From the NCBI GenBank assembly GCA_025463785.1, contig JAODBD010000004.1:124001-188000 (forward strand): a stretch of 64,000 bases of DNA, in the 5' to 3' direction. Below the pieces are notes generated by a model, which was given only the letters and a program-made list of their open reading frames with translations, did no database searches and had not been told where the DNA came from. The translations under genes and the position numbers were made by a program. Source of the stretch: Glaciihabitans sp. (GTDB lineage Bacteria; Actinomycetota; Actinomycetes; Actinomycetales; Microbacteriaceae). Shown here in pieces: positions 1-9,030 of the stretch. Positions within the stretch are counted from its first letter, which is position 1. The number at the start of each line of letters is the position of its first letter.

Positions 1-631
1 CTGCGGCCTGCCTCATGAGCTCGGCATCGACACCGAGTCGACCGGCGGTATCGACGATGACGACGTCGTACTGCTTGTCTTTGGCGTACTTGATGGAATC
101 CTTGGCGACCTTGACGGGGTTGCCCTTGCCGTTGCCTGGCTCTGGCGCGAAGACGTGAACGCCGGCCTGCTCGCCCACGATCTGCAGTTGCGTGACCGCG
201 TTGGGCCGCTGCAGGTCTGCTGCGACGAGCATGGGCGTGTGGTTATCGGCGGCGAGCCACTTCGCGAGCTTGCCCGCGAGCGTCGTCTTACCTGCACCCT
301 GGAGGCCCGCGAGCATGATGACGGTCGGCGCAGTCTTCGCGAATTGCAACCGGCGCTGCTGGCCACCGAGAATCGTGACGAGCTCGTCGTTGACGATCTG
401 CACGACCTGCTGGGCCGGGTTCAGTGCCTTATTGACCTCGTCGCTGAGCGCACGCTCACGCACCCGACCGGTGAACTCTTTGACGACTTCGAGGTTGACG
501 TCGGCGTCGAGCAGGGCGCGACGAATCTCGCGGACCGTGCCGTCGACATCCGCGGGGCTGAGCTTGCCCTTGCCGCGCAGGTTCTTGAACGCGGTCGCGA
601 GGCGATCGGTGAGGTTTCCAAAGGTGGCCAT
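1..631 (-). CDS. ffh: Signal recognition particle protein Ffh, N-terminal part (runs off window)
   Basis: SRP54 GTPase, which binds signal sequences and 4.5S RNA and delivers ribosomes to FtsY at the membrane. About 210 N-terminal residues are present: the four-helix N domain (MATFGNLTDRLATAFKNLRG start), then the G domain with P-loop GLQGAGKTT, the AADLQRPNA motif and DTAGR near the window edge. The rest of the G domain and the methionine-rich M domain lie outside the window. The ATG at 631 fits the usual family start. It lies downstream of ftsY in the conserved rnc-mutM-smc-ftsY-ffh order, though separated here by small accessory genes. Confidence 0.97.
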   Translation of the reverse strand, partial: MATFGNLTDRLATAFKNLRGKGKLSPADVDGTVREIRRALLDADVNLEVVKEFTGRVRERALSDEVNKALNPAQQVVQIVNDELVTILGGQQRRLQFAKTAPTVIMLAGLQGAGKTTLAGKLAKWLAADNHTPMLVAADLQRPNAVTQLQIVGEQAGVHVFAPEPGNGKGNPVKVAKDSIKYAKDKQYDVVIVDTAGRLGVDAELMRQAA

Positions 632-655
632 GGTGAAACCAGCCTAACCGGAGAG

Positions 656-979
656 CTAGCCCTGAATGCTGACCGTGACCACCAGAACCACGAGGGGCAC
701 GACGACGATTGCAGCCATCGTGATCCACGCGACGGTCACCAACTCCTTCGCGCGAATGAGGCGAATACCGCGCACGATGACCAGCACGAGGAATACGACG
801 CCGACAGCATCGATGAGAAGCGCGACGGGAAGCTTGGCATACAGCGGATACTTATCGAGATACGGAACCAGGATGCCCACGACAAGCAATACCGTTCCAA
901 GCCCTGCCTGATACAACTGGCTTCGGAGTTTCTGGTCTGAACGCAGCGCAGCCAACATGTCTTGCGGGGTGTTCGTCAC
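656..979 (-). CDS. Small three-helix membrane protein, function unknown
   Basis: A 107-residue protein read from a GTG at 979, preceded by a good ribosome binding site (AGAGGAC). A short polar N-terminus (VTNTPQDMLAALRSDQKL) is followed by three hydrophobic stretches: about residues 25-40 (GTVLLVVGILVP), 47-68 (LPVALLIDAVGVVFLVLVIV) and 78-103 (VAWITMAAIVVVPLVVLVVTV). No catalytic motif is visible and I do not recognise a family. It lies 24 bp upstream of ffh on the same strand, so it may be cotranscribed. A longer reading frame extends upstream, but its first 44 codons look like non-coding sequence. Confidence 0.7.
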   Translation of the reverse strand: MTNTPQDMLAALRSDQKLRSQLYQAGLGTVLLVVGILVPYLDKYPLYAKLPVALLIDAVGVVFLVLVIVRGIRLIRAKELVTVAWITMAAIVVVPLVVLVVTVSIQG

Positions 980-1057
980 GGGATGTCCTCTTCGACTTCG
1001 GTGGTGCACTCGGGAACGCTGAGACCACGATACGGCCCGAGCGTCTACTTTGAAGAG

Positions 1058-1582
1058 ATGACGCTTACACCGCTCCTCATCACCTTCGCCGGCAAGACCC
1101 CGAATCCACACCCGAGCGCGTTCATCGCCCCGAATGCGACGCTGGTCGGCGACGTCACGATTGCCGCTGACGCGAGTGTCTTCTACGGTTCAGTGCTGCG
1201 CGGTGACACCGACTCGATTTCGATCGGTGTCGGCTCGAATGTCCAGGACAACGTGTCGATGCACACAGACACGGGGTTGAAGCTGGTGGTCGGCAGCGGC
1301 GTCAGCGTCGGCCACGGCGCGGTCATTCACGGCTGCGTGATCGAAGACAACTGCCTGATCGGGATGGGCGCCACGGTGCTGAATCGGGCCGTGATTGGAG
1401 CCGGCTCGCTGGTGGCCGCAGGGGCGGTTGTGCTGGAGGGGACGGTCATCCCGCCCGGCTCGCTCGTTGCCGGCGTGCCAGCAAAGGTTCGACGCGAACT
1501 CACAGACGAGGAGCGCGAGGGCCTTCGCCAGAACGCGGTGCACTACGTGGAACTCGCTCGCGCCCACAACGCTGCCGGTTAG
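1058..1582 (+). CDS. Gamma-class carbonic anhydrase family protein (left-handed beta-helix)
   Basis: A 174-residue protein of the gamma carbonic anhydrase / YrdA / PaaY family. These are trimeric left-handed beta-helices that bind a metal between subunits; some hydrate CO2 and many have uncertain activity. Hexapeptide-repeat character is clear (IAPNATLVGDVTIAADASVF, IGVGSNVQDN, VIEDNCLIGMGATVLN), and the His pattern NVSMHTD ... VGHGAVIHG matches the metal ligands. The C-terminal helix carries LTDEEREGLRQNAVHYVELA. The start at ATG 1058 gives the normal family length; upstream in-frame sequence is not protein-like. The gene stands alone, divergent from the small membrane gene at 656-979. Confidence 0.9.
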   Translation: MTLTPLLITFAGKTPNPHPSAFIAPNATLVGDVTIAADASVFYGSVLRGDTDSISIGVGSNVQDNVSMHTDTGLKLVVGSGVSVGHGAVIHGCVIEDNCLIGMGATVLNRAVIGAGSLVAAGAVVLEGTVIPPGSLVAGVPAKVRRELTDEEREGLRQNAVHYVELARAHNAAG

Positions 1583-1620
1583 GCGTTTCACGGATGTGAG
1601 CTGGTAAGCGGTCCAGCACC

Positions 1621-1995
1621 TCAGGAGTATTGCGTGAGCGGCAGAGACGCCAGCAGGAGCGCCAGAAGCGCGACCCCCGATGCAACCAGCGCTACCCAGC
1701 TTGACAACCGTTTCGGCCGCTGGTTCACGGCAGCGACACCGGCGCTGACCGCGCCAAGAAGGGCCAGCCCGCCCATGGTGAGAAGGTCGACGACAGCGCC
1801 GTGGTTGCTGTCCACCTGGCCAAGAGCGACGGACTGCTCGTGCACGAGAACGGCACTCGACGACAGCGCGATGGCCGTCGAAATCAAAACGTAGGCGATG
1901 ACGACGGCGACACGGGCGATTGTGATGCGCTCACGGCCCACGGAGCGTTCCGCTCGTGCTTCGGCTGGTCTCTCGAGAAGGGCTGACTTGCTCAT
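1621..1995 (-). CDS. Small membrane protein, function unknown
   Basis: A 124-residue protein with a charged N-terminal tail (about 27 residues, several Arg and Glu) and three predicted membrane spans: about residues 28-50 (VAVVIAYVLISTAIALSSSAV), 68-90 (VVDLLTMGGLALLGAVSAGVAA) and 97-119 (LSSWVALVASGVALLALLLA). No known domain recognised. The start is ATG 1995. The gene is convergent with the carbonic anhydrase-like gene 38 bp away and divergent from the PH-like membrane protein at 2190. It is probably real because of its consistent hydrophobic pattern and length, but the function is not deducible. Confidence 0.65.
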   Translation of the reverse strand: MSKSALLERPAEARAERSVGRERITIARVAVVIAYVLISTAIALSSSAVLVHEQSVALGQVDSNHGAVVDLLTMGGLALLGAVSAGVAAVNQRPKRLSSWVALVASGVALLALLLASLPLTQYS

Positions 1996-2132
1996 GCTTC
2001 AACTCAATCGCGAGGCACCGTACCGGCGCGTCATCCTCGTGGGGTGGAATGCCTCGATCCGGTCATCCTGACGACTGATTGCCCTGTGGATAACCTGGCA
2101 CGGTCGACGCCAGCGCCGCCTAGTTTGAGGGG

Positions 2133-2183
2133 ATGACAAAATCCGCCCTGATCATTCCTCACCGCGACTGTCTGGTCGGCTGA
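2133..2183 (+). CDS. Possible 16-codon leader ORF upstream of the PH-like membrane protein
   Basis: A short frame ATG ... TGA encodes MTKSALIIPHRDCLVG. A GAGGGG sequence abuts its ATG, and it ends six bases before the ATG of the next gene, which itself has no Shine-Dalgarno sequence. That arrangement could allow translational coupling. It could equally be chance: the GAGGGG has no spacer before the ATG and there is no codon run suggesting attenuation. Reported as a weak candidate only. Confidence 0.2.
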   Translation: MTKSALIIPHRDCLVG

Positions 2184-2189
2184 CCCACT

Positions 2190-2774
2190 ATGCGCACCTT
2201 CACCCCCGCCTTTTCGACCTACCGCAAGCAGGTTGCGGGTTCCATCCCCGCAGTAATCGTCATTGGGGTCGTCGGTTTCTTGCGAATCCGGCAGCCGCTG
2301 CCCGTCTACGCCGCCGAGTGGCTTGGCATTGTGATCCTGGCTTACGGCTATCTGGCGCTATATTTTCGCAACACCCGGATTAAGGCGGAGCCGCACTCGC
2401 TCAGCATCCACAATGCGTTTGGGAGCCATCGCTCGATTGCACAGCAGCACCTCGCCCAGGCGGTCCTCGTGAGGAGCTTCGCGCAGGCATCCGGCATGAC
2501 GGCGATCGCGCGAGCGCGGCTGCTCATCCTCGATGACACGGGACGTGTGGTGCTGCGCTGGAGCGGCCAGACCTGGACCGAAGACCAGATGCGTTCGCTC
2601 GCAGACAGCCTCGCGATTCCCCTTCGGGTCATCGACGGGCCGACGAATGCCAAGGCCCTCCGGGCGGCGTACCCTCGCGCCGTCACGGTCGTGGAGGCTC
2701 ATCCCACGGCGATCGGGCTCGGCATCTTTGCCGTGGTCTTCGTGGCCGTCATCGTGGCCGTGTTCTCGACGTAG
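2190..2774 (+). CDS. PH-like domain (DUF5381/bPH-type) membrane protein, function unknown
   Basis: A 194-residue protein. Two N-terminal membrane segments (about residues 17-30 and 41-57, the latter LGIVILAYGYLALYF) are followed by a soluble beta-rich part (residues 58-165) resembling bacterial PH-like domains, with phrases such as ILDDTGRVVLRWSGQTWTEDQM. A C-terminal hydrophobic anchor (AIGLGIFAVVFVAVIVAVF) closes the protein. The family assignment rests on overall layout, not on a signature motif. The start ATG 2190 lacks a ribosome binding site. No operon partner; the downstream ftsY is convergent. Confidence 0.6.
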   Translation: MRTFTPAFSTYRKQVAGSIPAVIVIGVVGFLRIRQPLPVYAAEWLGIVILAYGYLALYFRNTRIKAEPHSLSIHNAFGSHRSIAQQHLAQAVLVRSFAQASGMTAIARARLLILDDTGRVVLRWSGQTWTEDQMRSLADSLAIPLRVIDGPTNAKALRAAYPRAVTVVEAHPTAIGLGIFAVVFVAVIVAVFST

Positions 2775-2804
2775 CCAGTGCGACCCGGGCAGGAGCCTGC
2801 CTTC

Positions 2805-2839
2805 CAGCCAATCAGCCAATCAGCCAATCAGCCAATCAG
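2805..2839. repeat. Tandem octamer repeat, four copies, across the ftsY stop codon
   Basis: The unit CAGCCAAT occurs four times head to tail (2805-2836) followed by CAG. The last copies cover the final codons and TGA of ftsY (stop at 2828-2830), between convergent genes. An octamer repeat is prone to slippage, but copy-number change would alter only the last residues of FtsY and the spacer. Confidence 0.95.
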
Positions 2840-3703
2840 ATTCTGCACAAAAACGTGCGGCGTGAACCCGGTCAGGTCGCCGATGCCTTCGCCCTGCCCA
2901 ACGAGCTTGATCGGGATGCCCGTTTTCTCCTGAACGGCGAGCACGAATCCACCCTTGGCGGATCCGTCAAGCTTCGTGAGGACAAGGCCGGTGACCCCGG
3001 CGTGCTGGATGAACGCCTCGGCCTGAGCCAGTCCGTTTTGGCCTGTGGTGGCATCCAATACCAGAAGCACTTCGGCGATCGGCGCCTGCTTTTCAATCAC
3101 GCGGCGGATCTTCGTGAGCTCGTCCATGAGCCCGCTCTTGGTCTGCAGCCGGCCGGCCGTATCGATCAGGACGATCTCGATACCCTCGCGCTGCGCCTTC
3201 TCTACGGTTTGGAAGGCGACGGATGCCGGATCCTGGCGCTCCTGCTGCGGCCGCACGATCTGCGCGCCGCCGCGTTCGGCCCACGTCGCCAGTTGCTCAA
3301 CTGCCGCTGCGCGGAACGTGTCTGCCGCACCCACCACAACCGTGCGACCGTAATTCGTCAGGAACTTCGCAAACTTCCCGATGGTCGTCGTCTTGCCGAC
3401 GCCGTTCACGCCGACGACCAGAACGATCGCGGGGCGGTTGCTGAGGGTCAGGGTAGGGTCGAGGCGGGCGAGGCGTTCCTCGAGGTTCTCGCGCAGCATC
3501 CGTCTGAGGTCTTCGGGATCGGTCGTGTGGAACCTGGCGACGCTCTCGCGTAGTTCATCGACGACCGAGTCGGTGATGTCGGGACCGAAGTCGGCCGAAA
3601 TCAGGGCGTCCTCAAGGTCGGACCACGTCTCGTCGTCGATCGTCTTGCGCGCGAACATCCCGCGCAGTGCGCCCGAGAGTGACCACGGTGTTCGCTCTGC
3701 CAT
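2828..3703 (-). CDS. ftsY: Signal recognition particle receptor FtsY
   Basis: SRP receptor GTPase, partner of Ffh at the cytoplasmic membrane. The 291 residues cover the N domain (about 1-85) and G domain (86-291): P-loop GVNGVGKT at 98-105, DTFRAAAVEQL, DTAGRLQ, TKLDGSAKGG and the closing GQGEG motif. The long acidic A domain of E. coli FtsY (497 residues) is missing, as is common in Actinobacteria, so membrane binding would depend on the N-terminal amphipathic region. The final codons fall inside an octamer tandem repeat. It lies between smc and ffh in the conserved order, with a secreted-protein gene inserted before it. Confidence 0.97.
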   Translation of the reverse strand: MAERTPWSLSGALRGMFARKTIDDETWSDLEDALISADFGPDITDSVVDELRESVARFHTTDPEDLRRMLRENLEERLARLDPTLTLSNRPAIVLVVGVNGVGKTTTIGKFAKFLTNYGRTVVVGAADTFRAAAVEQLATWAERGGAQIVRPQQERQDPASVAFQTVEKAQREGIEIVLIDTAGRLQTKSGLMDELTKIRRVIEKQAPIAEVLLVLDATTGQNGLAQAEAFIQHAGVTGLVLTKLDGSAKGGFVLAVQEKTGIPIKLVGQGEGIGDLTGFTPHVFVQNLIG

Positions 3704-3768
3704 GGCTATAAGGCTAGACGCACGTGGCCCGGCAACTGCGCGAAACCGCTCGGTCTGACGGATCGCCC

Positions 3769-5385
3769 TTAGCTGATGGTCACGCCCGCGAACGTATGCA
3801 CCGCGAAGTAGCCGCTTCGATGTGCAACGACCTCAACCTGAAGGAACTGTCCGAGGTCCACCGACTTCAGTTGGTACGTCTGTGTGTGTGCTCCGGAGAG
3901 CTGGGCGCCATTGCGGTACCAGTTGTATGTGTATGACGTGGGTGTGGGTGACCAGAAGCCGTGGCCGGCGTTCAGCGTATTGCCGACCGCGTGGCCACCC
4001 GAGATCGATGGGATCCCTACGGTGAGGAAGCTTTCAGCTATCACGAAGCCCGTGGTGCTGGTGCGCACGGTGGCCGCGTAGCCGGCCTTGGTCCCGGTCA
4101 CGACGACCGCTACCGACTTGTTGACGGCGCTGGCCGGCAGGGTAAACGTCGACTTGTCGGCATTGCTCACTTTTTTGCCGTTCAGCGTCCACGCGTAGCT
4201 GATGTGAACGGGAGCAGGGCCCCAGGTGCCTTCGAGGTCAGCCGTCAGTACATGCCCGTAGACCAACGTTCCGAAGAAACTCGGAGTAGGTGCGGAGGGC
4301 AGGAGCGGTGCACCGATCTTCGCCGCGTTCCTGGTGCGGATGCTCCGCGAGTGGTACCCGGTCAGGTGCACTGATTCCCGCACGTCGATGTGCGTGCCCT
4401 TATCGATGGGCATCAGCTGGTAGCTGTCGGCCGTTTGGCCAACGATGGGCTTGCCGTTTCGGAGCCACTGGACGTCGACGGACGGGCTCGGCACCCACGG
4501 TCCAACGCTGAAGTACAGGAACTGGCCGACGTTGCGCAATCCCGTGGTGCGGAGTTTTGGGCTCGTCGGCACACGCAGCGTTCCGAGGGCGACGCTGTGG
4601 ACGTGCGGCGAAGTGAGGTTGTTCTGCGACACGTACCCGGGTTTCAGCGCATTCGCGACGAGCTTGATGGCGTGACCGTAATCTGAGCCGACTGGTGTGT
4701 AGGTGGGCTGATCGCTCGCCACCGCGATGTCGTTGCTGTACCAGACGTACTGGTATGACTCGGGAGCGGGCGAGAAACCGCTGAAATGGGCCTTGATCGG
4801 CACGCCGACCACGGGATGCGAGGTGATGGAGACTTTGCCGTAGTGGGCGAACGGCAGATTCGTGTAGTGGAACATTTGAGCATCCACAAACCCAATCGAC
4901 CCCTTTACGTAGAAGCCCACGCCGACGTAGTTGTAGCCCCCCTGGAGCTGGGCGGCGAAATTGGTGGTGAGGTAGGTCGCGAGCCGCGCTTCCAGGTTCG
5001 AGCCGGTGAGCCTCCCGTAGATCTGGGTACTGAACGTTGACCCGGATGGCGCGTAGTTGGTCTCTGGCGCGGAATCAGCGCAGCCCGCCGCCGTATTGAG
5101 GTTGATCGCCGGGGTGTCGCACTTCGCGAGCGCCTGCACCCAGCCCTGCGCGTACGCGGTCAGGTAGCGGTTCTGCACGAACGTGGGCAGGGAGTGCGCC
5201 GTGCGGTAGCTGTTGAGCGAGGCGAACACCTTGGCCGCGTTCGCGACGTTCGTGGCCTCAGCTGCCACTGCGCCGACCGAGACAAGAGCCGCGGCCACGA
5301 CGGTGATCGCAACCCCGAGGGTTATTGCACGGCGGACTGCGGATGCTGTGGACACGATGAGTACTCCCATTCGACGCGAAGACAC
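3769..5385 (-). CDS. Secreted protein: degenerate CAP/SCP-like domain plus four Ig-like repeats
   Basis: A 538-residue exported protein. Residues 1-42 form a signal peptide (Arg-rich n-region, core ITLGVAITVVAAALVSVGAV). Residues 46-178 look like a CAP/SCP-type domain (ASLNSYRTAHSLPTFVQNRY, then VGVGFYVKGSIGFVDAQMF), with one likely disulphide (Cys89/Cys102). Four repeats of about 85 residues follow (roughly 185-265, 275-355, 365-448, 453-538), each with an Ig-like beta-sandwich pattern of P-Y-x-Y-x-W and a closing ...GY.... There is no LPxTG or membrane anchor, so it is probably released or loosely cell-wall bound. The gene sits between smc and ftsY where many relatives have nothing. Function unknown. 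Confidence 0.75.
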   Translation of the reverse strand: MSSRRMGVLIVSTASAVRRAITLGVAITVVAAALVSVGAVAAEATNVANAAKVFASLNSYRTAHSLPTFVQNRYLTAYAQGWVQALAKCDTPAINLNTAAGCADSAPETNYAPSGSTFSTQIYGRLTGSNLEARLATYLTTNFAAQLQGGYNYVGVGFYVKGSIGFVDAQMFHYTNLPFAHYGKVSITSHPVVGVPIKAHFSGFSPAPESYQYVWYSNDIAVASDQPTYTPVGSDYGHAIKLVANALKPGYVSQNNLTSPHVHSVALGTLRVPTSPKLRTTGLRNVGQFLYFSVGPWVPSPSVDVQWLRNGKPIVGQTADSYQLMPIDKGTHIDVRESVHLTGYHSRSIRTRNAAKIGAPLLPSAPTPSFFGTLVYGHVLTADLEGTWGPAPVHISYAWTLNGKKVSNADKSTFTLPASAVNKSVAVVVTGTKAGYAATVRTSTTGFVIAESFLTVGIPSISGGHAVGNTLNAGHGFWSPTPTSYTYNWYRNGAQLSGAHTQTYQLKSVDLGQFLQVEVVAHRSGYFAVHTFAGVTIS

Positions 5386-5472
5386 CAGCGTGCATCACGT
5401 CCAAACGCGTCGCCATGAGCAACTCTTACTCAGGGCCGAAAGCGTCGTGTCGGTAGCAGTGTGGGCCCAGGG

Positions 5473-8400
5473 TCAGACGGTTGCCTGCTCGCGAGCAATT
5501 CGCTGGCCGACCACCGCGCTGATGCCGTCGGCGCGCATCGAGACGCCGTAGAGAGCATCCGCAATTTCCATCGTCCGCTTCTGGTGGGTAATCACGATGA
5601 GTTGGGATGTCCGTCGGAGGTCTTCGAAGATGGTCAGGAGACGGCCGAGGTTGGCGTCGTCGAGCGCTGCCTCGACCTCGTCCATGATGTAAAACGGGCT
5701 CGGGCGCGCCTTGAAAATGGCGATCAGCAGGGCGACCGCTGCGAGGCTCCGCTCCCCGCCGCTCAGGAGAGACAACCGCTCGATCTTCTTGCCAGCAGGC
5801 TTGACAGTGACCTCAATACCCGTCGTGAGCATGTTCTCGGGATCGGTCAGGTGGATGCTGCCTGTTCCACCCGGGAACAGGACGGGGAACACCTGGTTGA
5901 ACGCCGCCTTCGTGTCCTCGAACGCGCTCGCGAAGATGTCCTGCATCTTCTCGTCGATCTCCTCAATGATGGTCATGAGGTCGCGACGCGTGTTCGTCAG
6001 GTCGGTGAGTTGGTCGGTGAGGAATTTGTGGCGCTGCTCGAGTGCTGCGAACTCCTCGAGGGCGAGCGGGTTCACGCGGCCGAGTTGGCCGAGCTTCCGT
6101 TCCGCTCGTGCGAGCCGAGCCTCCTGCTCGCCGCGATGATAGGGCTCGCCCTGCGTCGCTGTGCGCTCGCCCTCCTCAGGTGATTCGGCTCCATCGGCCG
6201 GTAAGCCCAGTAGGTCGTGATCGCCCGGGACGAGTACCTCCGGCCCGTACTCGGCGACGAGAACCTCCTCGATGAGGCCCAGCTCCTCGCCGGCGCGCTC
6301 GAGCAGTGTCGACAGCTGCAGCTTCTTCTCGTAGATCTGCATTTCGATGCCGTGCACGGTGTCGCTGATGCTGGTAAGGCGCGCGCGGAGCGAGTTCTCC
6401 GAGGCGCGCAGCGTGACCAGCTCCTCGTTCTGGTGCGAACGCTCTGACTCACGCGCCGCCAGAGCGACCCGAGCCTCCGACACCGACCTGTCGATCGCAT
6501 CGAGCACAGCGGGCAGCGCTTCGACGACGGACTGCGCAGATTTCACCTGGCGTTGCCGCAGCACTGTTCTGCGCGCGTGCTCTTCGGCCGCTGCACGCTC
6601 GGCGACGAGCTGGCGGGCGAGGGATTCTGCCCGGGCTATTTCTGCGCGGACCCGTTCGCGAGCGGTCTCCAGCTGGATGCGGAGCTCGAGTTCCGTGGCC
6701 CGCGCGGCTTCCAGCTCGAGCAGCATGCCGTCGCGGGCAGACACGTCGAGCATTGGGCGCGGCGTTGACGCATACTCGTCGCGCTCGACTCGCGCGCGGT
6801 CGACGTCTTCTTCGGCGGTGCGGGCGGTTTCCGCGGCGATCTGCACTGCAGCGGACAGGCGCTCCCACTCGGCCTGCGCAGCCTCGAGCTGGATCCGCAG
6901 CCTGCCGAGGCGCTCGCTGTGGGCGGCCAGCGCCGCGTCGAACTCGCGAAGGTGCGCGAGAGCGGTCGCGGCATCCGTCTGGGCGATTTCGAGGGCGCCG
7001 CGCTTCTCGGCGAGCGCGAATCTGGCCCGTTCGATCGTGGTCGAGACGATGCTGAGTTTGTCGGCGGCGGCATCCCGTTCGGCGACGAGTTCGAGGCGTG
7101 AGCGCTTGGCGCCCGTTCCACCGCGGAGGACGTAGTCGGTCAGCACGTCGCCCTGGCGCGTGATGACGGTCAGTTCGCCGATCTTGCGGAGCGCCGGCCA
7201 GGTGCTACGTGCGACATCGAGGTCGTCGACCACGACAACACGGGACAGGATGCCGAGGACACCCGCTGGCGCCGTCACGAAGTCGGTGGCTGGCGCCGCT
7301 CCCGCGGGTAGCCCTGTGATACTGGCGCCTTTCGTGCCGTCGGCCACCACGATCTCGACCCTGCCTGCGTCGGACTCTCGCGCGCCGGTGAGGGCTGCGA
7401 GCGCCGAGTCGTGGTCGTCGGCGAGGACGGCGTCTGCCAGCGTCCCGAGGGCCGCGGCGATGGCGGCTTCGTAGCCCGCCGTAACTTTCACGTGTTCTGC
7501 GACGAGGCCGCGGATGCCCGCAGTCCCGAGGATCGACGCCGAGCCGTCCTTCTGGTCGACGGCCATCGACAGCGCCGAGTTGCGGGCGGCGAGCGCGTCC
7601 CGCTCGCGTTCGAGCGTGTGCAGTTCGTCGCGCTGGGCCTCGATCTGCGCCTGGAGCGCTGCGACGTGCGCCTCGGCTTCCTCGTAGATCGAGTCGAGCT
7701 TGCCGTCGCCGGCGTCGATCGTTGCTGCCTCAGCTTCCAGCGCGACGAACTCGGAACGGGTGGTGTCGCATCGCTGCTCAGCCTGCTCGAGGGCGTTCTG
7801 TTGGCGCAGGACCTCTCCGCGCGTGGCCGCGAGGCGCGACTGGGCGACATCGATCTGGCTTGCGAGCCGCGCGACCTCGAGGTCGTGACGGGAAACGAGC
7901 GCGCTTTGGGCGCTGATCTCCTCGTCCAGCGAATCGAGCGATGCCTTGGCAGTGGCGGTGGCTCCCGCTGCCGCGCCCACCGCTGCTTCTGCTGCCGTGA
8001 CGTCCTCACGGAGGCGCGCGGCCTCTGCGCGGGCATCCGTCACCATGCTCTCAGAGATGGTGACGCCGGTCCCGGGTAGTTCGGCCTGCTCGCCGAGGAG
8101 CCCAAGTTTCTGGTTGGCCAGGGTGTACAGGCCCCGGAGATGATCCTGTACCTGTTCGAGACCGAACGCGGTCTGGCGGGCCCGGTCGACGGCATCCCCG
8201 ACCATCGCAGCTTCGATGCGCCCCACGCGGAGGCGGGCCTGGTCGAGCTGTTCCTGCAGCACGATGCGCTCGCTCTTGCGTTCGCTCTCGCTGCGGCCGT
8301 ACTGGGTGAGGGCGGTGCGCAGTTCGACGACGTCGTCTGCGAGAAGTCGGGCACGGGAATCCCGGACGATCGCGGCAATGGTCTGTGCTTCGCGCGCGAT

Positions 8401-9030
8401 TTCTGCCTGCTGCCCGAGCGGCTTGAGCTGGCGCCTGATCTCGCCCGCGAGGTCGGAGAGCCGCGTCAGGTTGGCCTGCATGGCCTCGAGCTTGCGCAGC
8501 GTCTTCTCTTTACGGCGACGGTGCTTCAGGATGCCTGCGGCCTCCTCGATGAACCCGCGGCGGTCTTCGGCGCTGGCGTGCAGCACCGCGTCGAGCTGAC
8601 CCTGGCCGACGATGACGTGCATTTCGCGGCCGAGGCCGGAGTCGGAGAGGAGTTCCTGGACGTCGAGGAGGCGGCAGCCTTCGCCGTTGATCGCGTATTC
8701 ACTGCCGCCGTTGCGGAACAGCGTGCGACTGATGGTGACCTCGGTGTAGTCGATCGGGAGTGCGCCGTCTGCGTTGTCGATCGTGAGCAGTACCTCTGCG
8801 CGACCGAGCGGACCTTTGGTCGCCGTGCCGGCGAAGATGACGTCTTCCATCTTGCCGCCGCGCAGGGTCTTGGCGCCCTGTTCACCCATCACCCAGGCGA
8901 GCGCGTCGACGACGTTGCTCTTGCCCGAGCCGTTCGGCCCGACGACGCACGTCACGCCCTGTTCGAACGCAAAAGTGGTGGTCTGGGCAAACGATTTGAA
9001 GCCTTTGAGCGTCAGGCTCTTGAGATACAC
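5473..9030 (-). CDS. smc: Chromosome segregation protein SMC
   Basis: ATPase of the SMC-ScpAB condensin that organises and separates sister chromosomes. At 1185 residues it has normal length. The N-terminal head has Walker A GPNGSGKS at residues 31-38. Long coiled coils flank a hinge at about 490-640 (GTAGIRGLVAEHV ... LEAL-type region ending with GGTGAKRSR). The C-terminal head has the signature LLSGGERSLAAVALL and Walker B FYIMDEVEAALDD. It lies downstream of mutM and upstream of ftsY on the same strand, with a GNAT gene in opposite orientation inserted after mutM, so it probably has its own promoter in 9031-9169. Confidence 0.98.
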   Translation of the reverse strand: MYLKSLTLKGFKSFAQTTTFAFEQGVTCVVGPNGSGKSNVVDALAWVMGEQGAKTLRGGKMEDVIFAGTATKGPLGRAEVLLTIDNADGALPIDYTEVTISRTLFRNGGSEYAINGEGCRLLDVQELLSDSGLGREMHVIVGQGQLDAVLHASAEDRRGFIEEAAGILKHRRRKEKTLRKLEAMQANLTRLSDLAGEIRRQLKPLGQQAEIAREAQTIAAIVRDSRARLLADDVVELRTALTQYGRSESERKSERIVLQEQLDQARLRVGRIEAAMVGDAVDRARQTAFGLEQVQDHLRGLYTLANQKLGLLGEQAELPGTGVTISESMVTDARAEAARLREDVTAAEAAVGAAAGATATAKASLDSLDEEISAQSALVSRHDLEVARLASQIDVAQSRLAATRGEVLRQQNALEQAEQRCDTTRSEFVALEAEAATIDAGDGKLDSIYEEAEAHVAALQAQIEAQRDELHTLERERDALAARNSALSMAVDQKDGSASILGTAGIRGLVAEHVKVTAGYEAAIAAALGTLADAVLADDHDSALAALTGARESDAGRVEIVVADGTKGASITGLPAGAAPATDFVTAPAGVLGILSRVVVVDDLDVARSTWPALRKIGELTVITRQGDVLTDYVLRGGTGAKRSRLELVAERDAAADKLSIVSTTIERARFALAEKRGALEIAQTDAATALAHLREFDAALAAHSERLGRLRIQLEAAQAEWERLSAAVQIAAETARTAEEDVDRARVERDEYASTPRPMLDVSARDGMLLELEAARATELELRIQLETARERVRAEIARAESLARQLVAERAAAEEHARRTVLRQRQVKSAQSVVEALPAVLDAIDRSVSEARVALAARESERSHQNEELVTLRASENSLRARLTSISDTVHGIEMQIYEKKLQLSTLLERAGEELGLIEEVLVAEYGPEVLVPGDHDLLGLPADGAESPEEGERTATQGEPYHRGEQEARLARAERKLGQLGRVNPLALEEFAALEQRHKFLTDQLTDLTNTRRDLMTIIEEIDEKMQDIFASAFEDTKAAFNQVFPVLFPGGTGSIHLTDPENMLTTGIEVTVKPAGKKIERLSLLSGGERSLAAVALLIAIFKARPSPFYIMDEVEAALDDANLGRLLTIFEDLRRTSQLIVITHQKRTMEIADALYGVSMRADGISAVVGQRIAREQATV

